43,129 nt of DNA from Thermoleophilia bacterium. Lineage in GTDB: Bacteria; Actinomycetota; Thermoleophilia; Gaiellales; JAICJC01. The position numbers were made by a program, and so were the translations under genes. The stretch is from contig JAICJC010000013.1 in the NCBI GenBank assembly GCA_025928655.1, positions 1-43,129 on the forward strand. Direction: 5' to 3'. The notes under the pieces were generated by a model. That model made no database searches, was not told where the DNA came from, and worked only from the letters and a program-made list of their open reading frames with translations. This document shows positions 26,630 to 34,177 of the stretch, piece by piece; the stretch's first letter is position 1; each line of letters starts with the position of its first letter.

Positions 26630-27996
26630 GCCGCCATCTCCCGGCCCAGGGACGGGAGCGCCGCGCGGGCGTCCTCGAGGTAGGCGGTCGTGTAGCGGCC
26701 GGAGACGAACCGGGGCTCGTTCACGACGTCCAGGAACAGCTCGCGCGTGGTGGTCACGCCCTCGATCCCGAGCTCTCCGAGGGCGCGCCGCGCCCGCGCG
26801 AGCGCCTCGGGCCTGTCGGCGCCCCACACGATCAGCTTCGCCAGCAGGGAGTCGTAGAACGGCGGCACCTTGTAGCCCGAATAGGCGTGCGTGTCCAGGC
26901 GCACGCCGGGGCCGAGCGGGGGCGAGAGCGAGGTGACCGTGCCCGCCGCGGGGCGGAAGTCGCGGCCCGGGTCCTCGCAGTTGATCCGGAACTCGATCGC
27001 GTGGCCGCGCAGCGGCGCAAGGCCGGTTGCGGGGAGCGAGCCGCCGCCGGCCAGGAGCAGCTGCTGGCAGGCCAGATCGACCCCGGTGACGAGCTCGGAC
27101 ACGGGGTGCTCGACCTGCAGGCGCGTGTTCATCTCGATGAAGTAGAAGCGGCCCTCGGTGTCGAGCAGGAACTCGACCGTGCCGGCGTTGCGGTAGCCGC
27201 AGCCGGTGCAGGCGAGCGTGGCCGCCTCGGCCATCTGCGCCCGCGTCGGCGGGTCGAGCGCGGGCGAAGGCCCCTCCTCGATCAGCTTCTGGTGGCGGCG
27301 CTGCACGGAGCAGTCGCGCTCGCCCAGCACGAGCACGCCGCCCTCGCCGTCCGCGAGCACCTGCATCTCGACGTGGCGCGGGCTCACGACCGCCTTCTCC
27401 ATGTACATGCCGCCGTCGCCGAACGAGGCCAGCGCCTCGGACGAGGCGAGGCCGTACGCGTCCTCGATGTCCGCCGGGTCATCCACCAGGCGCATGCCCT
27501 TGCCGCCGCCCCCGGCAACCGCCTTCAGCAGAACGGGATAGCCGAGCTCCGCGGCGACGCTGCGGGCGTGGTCGGCGCCGCTCAGGCGGTCGGTCGAGCC
27601 CGGCACGAGCGGCACGCCCGCCTCCTGCATCGCCGTGCGGGCGCGGCTCTTGTCGCCCATCACCTCCATCGACCCGGCCGGCGGCCCGACGAAGATCAGG
27701 TCGTTGTCGGTGCACGCGCGCACGAACGCGGCGCTCTCGGCCAGGAACCCCCAACCCGGATGGACGGCGTCGCAGCCGGTCGTCTCCGCGGCCGCGACCA
27801 GGTTCGCCATGTGCAGGTAGCTCTGCGCCGGCTGGTGCGGCCCGACGCAGACCGCCCGGTCGGCCAGGCGCACCCATAGGCCGTCGCGATCGGCGGTGGA
27901 GTAGACGGCGACCGCCTCGATCCCCAGGTCGTGGCAGGCGCGCACGATGCGCACCGCCGCCTCGCCCCGGTTCGCGATCAGGACGCGCTTCAGCAT
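26626..27996 (-). CDS. accC: Biotin carboxylase subunit of acetyl-CoA carboxylase
   Basis: A 456-residue ATP-grasp enzyme that carboxylates biotin on BCCP. Motifs: LKRVLIANRGEAAVRIVRAC at the N-terminus, LLKAVAGGGGKGMRLVDDP (Gly-rich ATP loop), RDCSVQRRHQKLIEEGPSPA, FYFIEMNTRLQVEHPVSELV (metal and catalytic Glu, Arg) and the C-terminal FYDSLLAKLIVWG. The ATG at 27994-27996 is used. Its first 9-10 codons exist a second time at 28117-28144, where a GTG replaces the ATG and the copy lies 7 bases after the upstream BCCP stop; that seems to be the ancestral start, with a later insertion between. asp23 overlaps the 3' end. Confidence 0.97.
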   Translation of the reverse strand: MLKRVLIANRGEAAVRIVRACHDLGIEAVAVYSTADRDGLWVRLADRAVCVGPHQPAQSYLHMANLVAAAETTGCDAVHPGWGFLAESAAFVRACTDNDLIFVGPPAGSMEVMGDKSRARTAMQEAGVPLVPGSTDRLSGADHARSVAAELGYPVLLKAVAGGGGKGMRLVDDPADIEDAYGLASSEALASFGDGGMYMEKAVVSPRHVEMQVLADGEGGVLVLGERDCSVQRRHQKLIEEGPSPALDPPTRAQMAEAATLACTGCGYRNAGTVEFLLDTEGRFYFIEMNTRLQVEHPVSELVTGVDLACQQLLLAGGGSLPATGLAPLRGHAIEFRINCEDPGRDFRPAAGTVTSLSPPLGPGVRLDTHAYSGYKVPPFYDSLLAKLIVWGADRPEALARARRALGELGIEGVTTTRELFLDVVNEPRFVSGRYTTAYLEDARAALPSLGREMAA

Positions 27997-28061
27997 CGCG
28001 GCCAAAGCGTCGAGGGGGCGCGGTGCGCGGCACCGATCGTGCGGCTCGCCTGACCGGCTGA

Positions 28062-28094
28062 CGCACCAAAAGGGGTCTGACCCCGTTTGGTGCG
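28062..28094. repeat. 33-bp palindrome, core GGGGTC-T-GACCCC, arms CGCACC/GGTGCG
   Basis: Centred on T28078; the arms pair apart from a short spacer (AAAA against GTTT). It lies in the 156-base stretch between the BCCP-fusion stop and the accC start, between the two copies of the accC 5' end. It resembles 7920-7950 in its outer arms. Confidence 0.92.
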
Positions 28095-28116
28095 GCGCCC
28101 ACGCGGCGCCTTGGCA

Positions 28117-28144
28117 CGGTTCGCGATCAGGACGCGCTTCAGCA
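28117..28144. repeat. 28-bp direct copy of the accC 5' end (other copy 27968-27995)
   Basis: 28117-28144 and 27968-27995 are identical over 28 bases (offset 149) and on the minus strand both encode LKRVLIANR. In the upstream copy the codon before it is GTG (28143-28145); the resulting frame continues for 51 codons through the palindrome and ends in TGA at 27990-27992, just inside the real accC start region. It could be translated as a leader peptide overlapping accC. Confidence 0.93.
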
Positions 28145-28152
28145 CCGCCGGG

Positions 28153-29913
28153 TCACACCGGCTCGAGCTCGAAGAGCGGCTGCCCGTACTCGACCGGCTG
28201 GGCGTTGTCCACCAGGATGCGGCGGACGACGCCGGCGTGGTCGGACTTGAACTCGTTGAACAGCTTCATCGCCTCGAGGATGCAGAGCGTCTGGCCCACC
28301 TCGACCCGGTCGCCCTCCGCGACGAACGCGGGCTGCGCCGGCGACGGCGAGCGGTAGAACGTCCCCACCATCGGCGACTCGAGCCGGATCGACGAGGACA
28401 CCTCGGGCTCGTGCGCCTCGCCGTCGGCGGACGCGGGCGCCTGGGGCGCCATGACGACTGGCGGCGGGCGCTCCTCCTGCTTGCGCACGGTGATCCGCAG
28501 CGGCCCGTCCTCGACCGTCAACTCGCCGACGTCGGAGCCCTCGACGAGCCGCACCAGCTCGCGGATGCGCTCGGACTGGCTCGAGTCGATCCCCTCGCGC
28601 GAGGAGGACTCGCCGCCGCGGCCGCGCAGGTTCTCGAGCAGGCGGGCGGCCGCGTCGCCGAAGAGCGCCAGGAGCAGCAGGTCCTCCTCGCTGCCGGCGC
28701 CGCCGGCCTGCGAGCGCAGGTCGTCCATGTCCAGGTCGGGCTCGGTCGGCATCTGGGTCGCGTGCGCCGCCGCCTCGGCCGCGAACGGGAGCGGCGGGTC
28801 GCCGTAGGCGCCGGAGAGGAGCGCGCGCATCTCGTCGGACACGTCCGCCCAGCGCCGGGCCGTGAGCACGTGGGTCACCGCCTGCCCGGCCAGGATGCCG
28901 CCGATCGGCGCCGCCAGCGGCGCGGTGCCGCAGTCGGCCCGCACGTCGTTCAGCTCGGCCAGCACCTCGTCCAGGCGATCGAGCGCGTCGGCCGACCGCA
29001 GCCGGGCGTCGATCTCGGCGACCAGGCCGACCGGCAGGCGGGTGATGGCGGTGCGCAGGATGATCCGCGGCGGCACCGGGAGCGCCGGCATCTGCGAGGT
29101 GACGTGGGCGTCGATGAACCGCGAGGCCTCCCACACCCGCTCGACGTCGATGCCGTGCTGGATCTCGAGGCTCGCGAGCGACTCGCCGAGCACCTCGGCC
29201 GCGACCCGGTTGAGCAGCGACGCCACCGGATAGGCCGCGACCGCGATCGGGTCGGCGCCGTGCCGGGCCGCCTCGACCGCCATCGCGAGTGCCTTGCCGC
29301 CCGTCCCCTGGCAGTAGAGGCCGGCGGGGACGCCGGCCGCGCCGGCCAGCCGCTCGAGCACCGTGCCGCACACGCCCGGGTCGAGCGCGCCGGCGGAGTC
29401 GTGCAGGAGCACCCGCTCGGCGCCGAGGTCGGCCAGGCGGCGGGCCTTCTCCACCACCCGCTCCAGGTTGCCCATCTGACCCGAGAAGGCCAGGCCGGCG
29501 TACAGCCGCCCGCCCGCCTCGCGCACGGCGGCCGCCGCCGGCGCCAGGTTCTCGACGTCGTTCATCGGGTCATGGAGGCGGAAGACGTCGATCCCGCTCT
29601 CGGCGGCCGAGAGGATGAACCGGCGCACGAGGTCGTCCGACACCGGCCGCGAGCCGACCAGGAAGCGGCCCCGCACCGCGATCTGGAGCGGCGTGCGCGT
29701 GCAGCGCGCCTTCAGCGCCCGGATCCGGTCCCAGGGGCTCTCGACGCCGCGGCGCACGGCCGCGTCGAAGCAGCCGCCGCCCGACACCTCGAGGCATGCG
29801 AATCCGGCGCCGTCGAGCAGCTCCGCCACCTCGAGCACCGTCGCCGTGGAGGCATTCCCGGCCAGCGGCTGCTGGGACAGGAGCCGGATGGTGGTGTCGA
29901 CGATGCGGGTCAC
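28153..29913 (-). CDS. Degenerate carboxyltransferase-fold domain fused to biotin carboxyl carrier protein
   Basis: A 586-residue fusion. Residues 1 to about 400 have the OadA/pyruvate carboxylase/5S carboxyltransferase barrel plus conserved carboxylase domain (SPWDRIRALK, SAAESGIDVFRLHDPMNDVE, GADPIAVAAYPVA). Residues about 455-490 look like the AccB N-terminus (IRELVRLVEGSDVGELTVED), and the biotinyl domain has LESPMVGTFYRSPSP and ILEAMKLFNEF with biotin-Lys about 550. All four active-site positions of the barrel are changed: the Asp of DTTLRD is Leu11, the carbamylated Lys is His171, and the HxH pair reads Tyr200-Cys-Gln202. The barrel is thus probably a pseudo-enzyme, and the protein likely serves as the AccB partner of accC. 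GTG 29911-29913 overlaps the efp stop. Confidence 0.85.
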   Translation of the reverse strand: MTRIVDTTIRLLSQQPLAGNASTATVLEVAELLDGAGFACLEVSGGGCFDAAVRRGVESPWDRIRALKARCTRTPLQIAVRGRFLVGSRPVSDDLVRRFILSAAESGIDVFRLHDPMNDVENLAPAAAAVREAGGRLYAGLAFSGQMGNLERVVEKARRLADLGAERVLLHDSAGALDPGVCGTVLERLAGAAGVPAGLYCQGTGGKALAMAVEAARHGADPIAVAAYPVASLLNRVAAEVLGESLASLEIQHGIDVERVWEASRFIDAHVTSQMPALPVPPRIILRTAITRLPVGLVAEIDARLRSADALDRLDEVLAELNDVRADCGTAPLAAPIGGILAGQAVTHVLTARRWADVSDEMRALLSGAYGDPPLPFAAEAAAHATQMPTEPDLDMDDLRSQAGGAGSEEDLLLLALFGDAAARLLENLRGRGGESSSREGIDSSQSERIRELVRLVEGSDVGELTVEDGPLRITVRKQEERPPPVVMAPQAPASADGEAHEPEVSSSIRLESPMVGTFYRSPSPAQPAFVAEGDRVEVGQTLCILEAMKLFNEFKSDHAGVVRRILVDNAQPVEYGQPLFELEPV

Positions 29914-30467
29914 GCGCGGGAGATGTAGCGCGCCTCGCGCGTGTCCACCTTGACCCGCTCGCCGACGTTCACGAACATCGGCACCGAGACGACCGCGCCC
30001 GTCTCGAGCGTCGCCGGCTTGGTCACGTTGGAGACGGTGTCACCCCGGACGCCGGGCTCGGTCTCGACCACCTCGAGCTCGACCGACGCCGGCAGCTGGA
30101 GGCTGGACGGCTTGCCGTCGACGAGCAGCAGCTGGACGGTGTCGTTCTCCTTCATGAACCGGAGCTCCTCGCTGAGGGAGTCCGCCGGCAGGTGGATCTG
30201 CTCGAAGGTCTCGGAGTCCATCAGGACGACGTCCGAGCCGTCGTTGTAGAGGTAGGTGACGTTCGAGACCTCGGTGTGGATCCGGGGCATCTTCTCCCCC
30301 GCCCGGAACGTCTTGTCGACGACCCCGCCGGACTCGAGCGCCTTCAGCTTCGTGCGCACGAACGCGCCGCCCTTGCCGGGCTTCACATGCTGGAACTCGA
30401 CGATCCGGTACACCGTCCCGTCGACCTCGATGTGCATGCCGTTTTTGAACTGGTTGGTGGAGATCAT
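29910..30467 (-). CDS. efp: Translation elongation factor P
   Basis: A 185-residue factor that relieves ribosome stalling at polyproline. Three OB-like domains: KOW-like N-terminal ISTNQFKNGMHIEVDGTVYR, the tip loop FQHVKPGKGGAFVRTKLKAL with Lys at about residue 32 (the usual modified position), then MDSETFEQIHLPADSL and the C-terminal VVETEPGVRGDTVSNVTKPA. A Lys rather than Arg at the tip excludes the rhamnosylated type. No modifying enzyme (EpmA/B-like) is seen in the window. It lies 12 bases after pepQ and overlaps the BCCP fusion by 4 bases. Confidence 0.98.
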   Translation of the reverse strand: MISTNQFKNGMHIEVDGTVYRIVEFQHVKPGKGGAFVRTKLKALESGGVVDKTFRAGEKMPRIHTEVSNVTYLYNDGSDVVLMDSETFEQIHLPADSLSEELRFMKENDTVQLLLVDGKPSSLQLPASVELEVVETEPGVRGDTVSNVTKPATLETGAVVSVPMFVNVGERVKVDTREARYISRA

Positions 30468-30479
30468 GGGCTCGAGGTC

Positions 30480-31556
30480 CTACCCGACCGTCACGAGATC
30501 CTTAGGGTACATGGTGAGTCGCTCGCCTCCGGTCGGCGTCACGATGACGAGATCCTCGATCCGCACGCCGCCGACCCCGGGCAGGTAGATGCCCGGCTCG
30601 ACTGTGACGACCATCCCCGGCTCGAGGGTTGCAGCCGTCTTGGAGCCGACCCGCGGCGCCTCGTGCACCTCGAGCCCGAGGCCGTGCCCGGTGGGGTGGC
30701 CGAAGCGCTCCCCGTAGCCCGCGTCCTCGATCAGGGAGCGGGCGGCCAGGTCGACCGTGCTCGCCGGGATACCCGGGCGGATCGCGTCCATCGCGGCGAG
30801 CTGCGACTGCAGGCAGACGTCGTAAGCCCGGGCCAGCTCCAGCGGCGGCGTCCCGGTCGCGAACGTGCGCGTGCAGTCCGAGTTGTATCCGGCCAGGATG
30901 CAGCCCAGGTCGATCGTCACCAGCGTGTCCGCGCCGATCGGCACCGCCGCCGGCTCCGCGTGCGGCTGGGCGCCGCGCTCGTGCGAGGCGACGATCGTGT
31001 CGAAGGCGATGTCGTCGGCCCCGCCCTCGTGGAAGAGCTCCCGCACGCGCCAGGCGACGTCCTGCTCGGTGCGCCCGGCCAGGCCCTCGTCGGCGAGGGC
31101 CGCGTAGACCGGCTCGATCAGGGCCGCGGACGCGCGGACGGCGTCGAGCTCCTCGTCGTCCTTGACGGCGCGCAACTTCTCGATCAGGCCCGGCGCCGGT
31201 GTCAGGCCGTCGTGGGACGCCGCCAGGATGGCATGCCGCTCGACCGTCAGGAGCGCCGGCTCGAACCCGACCTTCCCGGCGCCCGCGGCCAGCTCGCCCA
31301 GCCGGTCGGCGGCCGTGCGGATCACGTCGCGCTCCGCGAGCTCGACGTCGACCCAGGCGCGCAGCGGGTCGGACGCCGTCTGGTAGCGGAAGTCGGTCAG
31401 GAGCGTCGCCGCCTCCGGCCCGATCACGACGAGGCCGTTCGAGCCCGTGAAGCCGGTCAGGTAGCGGACGTTGACGAGACCCGAGACGACCATCGCGCCG
31501 ACGCCGGCCTCGGCCATCGCCGCCCGGGCGGCGGCCAGCCTACGGTCGTAGCTCAT
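30480..31556 (-). CDS. pepQ: Xaa-Pro aminopeptidase (M24 family)
   Basis: A 358-residue creatinase-fold metallopeptidase cleaving X-Pro bonds. The N-terminal domain has VSGLVNVRYLTGFTGSNGLV; the pita-bread domain has the five metal ligands in DTLVTIDLGCILAGYNSDCT (two Asp), GHPTGHGLGLEVHEAPRVG (His), MVVTVEPGIYLPGVGGVRIE (two Glu). The start ATG at 31556 shares one base with the aroQ stop. The order aroQ-pepQ-efp is conserved in Bacillus (yqhS-yqhT-efp) and actinobacteria. Whether it acts as an aminopeptidase P or a prolidase cannot be decided. Confidence 0.94.
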   Translation of the reverse strand: MSYDRRLAAARAAMAEAGVGAMVVSGLVNVRYLTGFTGSNGLVVIGPEAATLLTDFRYQTASDPLRAWVDVELAERDVIRTAADRLGELAAGAGKVGFEPALLTVERHAILAASHDGLTPAPGLIEKLRAVKDDEELDAVRASAALIEPVYAALADEGLAGRTEQDVAWRVRELFHEGGADDIAFDTIVASHERGAQPHAEPAAVPIGADTLVTIDLGCILAGYNSDCTRTFATGTPPLELARAYDVCLQSQLAAMDAIRPGIPASTVDLAARSLIEDAGYGERFGHPTGHGLGLEVHEAPRVGSKTAATLEPGMVVTVEPGIYLPGVGGVRIEDLVIVTPTGGERLTMYPKDLVTVG

Positions 31557-31984
31557 CAGACCGTCTCCACCAGGTGCTGGAGCGCCTCGCGGTAGCCGTC
31601 GGGCCCCTTGCCCAGGATGCGGTGCGAGACGACGTCCGCGATCACCGACGTGCGCCGCCACTCCTCGCGGCCCTCGATGTCGGACAGGTGCACCTCGACG
31701 ACCGGCCGGGGGAAGATCTCGAGCGCGTCGCGGATCGCGTAGCTGTAGTGCGTCCAGGCGCCCGGGTTCACGATCAGCCCGTCGGTGCCCGTCACCGCCT
31801 CGTGGATCATCGTCACGTACTCCCCTTCGCTGTTCGTCTGCCAGCAGCGCACGGTGGCGTGCAGCTCCTTGCCCCAGCCGTAGACCATGGTCTCGAGCTG
31901 TGACAGCGTCACCGTCCCGTACATCGCCGGATCGCGCCGCCCGAGCATGTTCAGGTTGACGCCGTTCAGGACCGCGACCTGCAT
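31556..31984 (-). CDS. aroQ: Type II 3-dehydroquinate dehydratase
   Basis: A 142-residue dodecameric-type dehydroquinase, step three of the shikimate pathway. Motifs: VLNGVNLNMLGRRDPAMYG (active-site loop with Arg and catalytic Tyr), QTNSEGEYVTMIHEAVTG, IVNPGAWTHYSYAIRDALEI (the catalytic His pair region), VVEVHLSDIEGREEWRRTSV and the terminal GKGPDGYREAL. The other aro genes (aroK-aroB, aroC, aroE) lie 6-11 kb away in the same orientation, separated by a plus-strand cassette. The gene is divergent from the response regulator by 69 bases and starts the long superoperon. Confidence 0.96.
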   Translation of the reverse strand: MQVAVLNGVNLNMLGRRDPAMYGTVTLSQLETMVYGWGKELHATVRCWQTNSEGEYVTMIHEAVTGTDGLIVNPGAWTHYSYAIRDALEIFPRPVVEVHLSDIEGREEWRRTSVIADVVSHRILGKGPDGYREALQHLVETV

Positions 31985-32053
31985 GAGGCGCCAAGGGTAC
32001 TTGACCGGCGCGGATCGGGCAGGGGCGGGCCCGGCGGGGTAGCCTTGCGCGGC

Positions 32054-32740
32054 GTGGACGAGCGGGTGCTCCTGGTCGAGGACGACGCCTCCATCCGGGA
32101 GGTCGTCGGCATCGGCCTGCGGCAGGCCGGCATGCAAGTCACGGGGATCGGCGACGGCCGTGAGGCGCTGGCGCAGTTCCGGCAGGCGGCCTACGACGTG
32201 GTGCTGCTCGACGTCATGCTGCCATCGGTCGACGGGTTCGAGGTGCTACGGGAGCTGCGCCGCACGAGCCGGGTTCCGGTGGTGATGCTGACGGCGAGGA
32301 CGGAGACGGTCGATGTCGTGGTCGGGCTCGAGCTCGGCGCCGATGACTACGTCACGAAGCCGTTCGAGATGCCGGAGCTCGTGGCGCGCATGCGGGCCGT
32401 CCTGCGGCGTGCGGCCGGGCCGCCCGAGCCGTCGATATTCGCGGCCGGAGGGATCGAAGTCGACGCGGCCGCCTTTCAGGCCCGCCGCGACGGCGCCGAC
32501 CTCGGTCTGACGACGACGGAGTTCAAGCTCCTCCTGGCCCTCGCCCGCCACCGCGGCCAGGTGCTCAGCCGCGAGCAGCTGCTGGATCAGGTGTGGGATT
32601 ACGACTACCTCGGCGACTCGCGCTTGGTCGACGTCGCCGTGAAGCGCCTGCGGGCAAAGGTCGAGGACGACCCTGCGCAACCCTGCCTGATCGAGACGGT
32701 ACGGGGCGTGGGCTACCGCTTCGCTGTTACGTCGCCGTAA
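32054..32740 (+). CDS. OmpR/PhoB-family response regulator
   Basis: A 228-residue two-domain regulator. The receiver has ERVLLVEDDASIREVVGIG (acidic pair), DVVLLDVMLPSVDGFEVLRE (phospho-Asp about residue 53), VVMLTARTETVDVVVGLELG (Thr) and ADDYVTKPFEMPELVARMRA (Lys). The winged-helix DNA-binding domain has LTTTEFKLLLALARHRGQVL and VAVKRLRAKVEDD ... ETVRGVGYRF. GTG 32054 is used; TTG at 32045 is an alternative with a better placed GGGG. The sensor kinase gene follows 45 bases on, and the set with a GerMN lipoprotein resembles actinobacterial MtrA-MtrB-LpqB. Confidence 0.96.
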   Translation: MDERVLLVEDDASIREVVGIGLRQAGMQVTGIGDGREALAQFRQAAYDVVLLDVMLPSVDGFEVLRELRRTSRVPVVMLTARTETVDVVVGLELGADDYVTKPFEMPELVARMRAVLRRAAGPPEPSIFAAGGIEVDAAAFQARRDGADLGLTTTEFKLLLALARHRGQVLSREQLLDQVWDYDYLGDSRLVDVAVKRLRAKVEDDPAQPCLIETVRGVGYRFAVTSP

Positions 32741-32782
32741 CACCCCTGTCGGAGGCGTGTTTCCGACCCATCGCATGATGGG
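32726..32782. promoter_or_regulatory. Three consecutive hairpins between regulator and kinase genes
   Basis: Three perfect short inverted repeats follow one another: GTTAC (32726-32730)/GTAAC (32737-32741); GTCGGA (32748-32753)/TCCGAC (32762-32767); CCCATC (32767-32772)/GATGGG (32777-32782). The last ends 3 bases before the GTG of the kinase, where the ribosome-binding site should be, so it could damp kinase translation relative to the regulator. The role is inferred only. Confidence 0.4.
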
Positions 32783-32785
32783 ACC

Positions 32786-34177
32786 GTGTCCGCCGCGCCC
32801 ACGCCGATCCGCACCGGCCGCCTCCGCCGCCGCCTCGCCGTCGCGTTCGTGCTCGTCGGGGGCCTGTCGGCGGGGGCGCTCGCGCTCGGGTCGTATCTCG
32901 TAGTCCGCCACTCGCTGCTCACCGACTCGACGGATCGGGCGCTGACTCAGGCGCACGTGAACCTCGACCTCGCGCGGTCGACGTTGCACGGAAACCCGGC
33001 CGACCTGACGTCGCTGCTCCACCTCTACGCATCGCGGCCGGGGTTCGTGACGGTTGCCGTGCTCGACGGCCGCCACCGCACCGGCACGCTCCCGATTCCC
33101 GCGAGCCTGCACCGACTCGTCGCGCGCCGTGACCTCGCGTACCAACGAGAGACCGTCGCCGGCACCCCGTACCTCGTCGTGGGCGCGCCCACGTCCGATC
33201 GCGGCACCAGGCTCTATTTCTTCTTCGACGAGCGCAGCGTCTGGCACGACCTCGGCCTGCTGGCGCGGATCCTGATCGCCGGGTGGATCGTCGTCGTACT
33301 CGTCTCCGCCGTCGTCGGACTGCTGCTCGCACGTCGCACGCTCGCGCCGGTAGCCCAGGCGAGCGCGGCCGCCCGCTCGCTCGCGGAGGGTTTGCTCGAC
33401 ACACGCCTTCCCACCGGCGGCGCCGACGAGTTTGGCGCCTGGGCGGCGTCGTTCAACGGGATGGCCGAGGCGCTCGGGTCCAAGATCACGGAGCTGTCCG
33501 ACGCTCGTGAGCGCGAGCGCCGCTTCACCGCGGACGTCGCCCACGAGCTGCGCACGCCGCTGACGGCGCTCGTGAACGAGGCGGTGCTCCTGCGCCGGCA
33601 CGCGACCGAGATGCCGCCCGACGCCGCCCGTCTCTCGGAGCTCGTCGCGACCGACGTTGCCCGCCTGCGGCGGACAGCGGAGGATCTCATGGAGATCTCG
33701 CGGCTGGACGCCGGGACGGAACCCGTCCACCCCGAGCCGGTCGCCGCGGCCGACGCGGTGCGGGCCATGGTGGCCGCCCGGGGATGGACGGGTGTCGTCC
33801 GGATCGAGGGTTCGGGGCGGGTCGTCACCGACGTCCGGCGCCTGGAGCGGGTGCTCGTGAACCTGATCGGCAACGCGATCGAGCACGGCGGCGGCGCCTG
33901 TCGCGTGCGGATCGGGGACCACGCGCGCCGTTTCGACGTCGCCGACGACGGCCCGGGCATCCCGGCGGAGCACCAGGGACGCATCTTCGACCGCTTCGCG
34001 AAGGTCGACCCGGCCCGGGCGGGCGCCGGCAGCGGGCTCGGGCTCGCGATCGCCGCCGACAACGCCCGCCTGCTCGGGGGAGCCGTCGAGGTCGAGAGCT
34101 CGTCCGGGAGGGGCGCGACGTTCACCGTCACGCTCCCCGAGCGCCCGCCGGTGTCCAACGCGGACGCCCGCTCGTGA
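32786..34177 (+). CDS. Membrane sensor histidine kinase
   Basis: A 463-residue kinase with two membrane segments (about residues 17-40 LAVAFVLVGGLSAGALALGS and 158-181 ILIAGWIVVVLVSAVVGLLL) enclosing a roughly 115-residue extracytoplasmic sensor, a HAMP linker, then H-box FTADVAHELRTPLTAL, N-box LVNLIGNAIEHGGGAC, G1 DVADDGPGIPAEHQGRIFDR and G2 GAGSGLGLAIAADNARLLGG. It is a complete, probably active kinase for the adjacent OmpR-type regulator. The start GTG lies just after a hairpin cluster. The GerMN lipoprotein gene overlaps its stop by 4 bases (GTGA). Confidence 0.96.
   Translation: MSAAPTPIRTGRLRRRLAVAFVLVGGLSAGALALGSYLVVRHSLLTDSTDRALTQAHVNLDLARSTLHGNPADLTSLLHLYASRPGFVTVAVLDGRHRTGTLPIPASLHRLVARRDLAYQRETVAGTPYLVVGAPTSDRGTRLYFFFDERSVWHDLGLLARILIAGWIVVVLVSAVVGLLLARRTLAPVAQASAAARSLAEGLLDTRLPTGGADEFGAWAASFNGMAEALGSKITELSDARERERRFTADVAHELRTPLTALVNEAVLLRRHATEMPPDAARLSELVATDVARLRRTAEDLMEISRLDAGTEPVHPEPVAAADAVRAMVAARGWTGVVRIEGSGRVVTDVRRLERVLVNLIGNAIEHGGGACRVRIGDHARRFDVADDGPGIPAEHQGRIFDRFAKVDPARAGAGSGLGLAIAADNARLLGGAVEVESSSGRGATFTVTLPERPPVSNADARS

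Noticed and set aside
28153-29913. Pyruvate carboxylase B / oxaloacetate decarboxylase alpha subunit
   Set aside because: Although the domain order fits, the metal ligands and the carbamylated Lys are missing, so carboxyltransferase activity should not be assigned.
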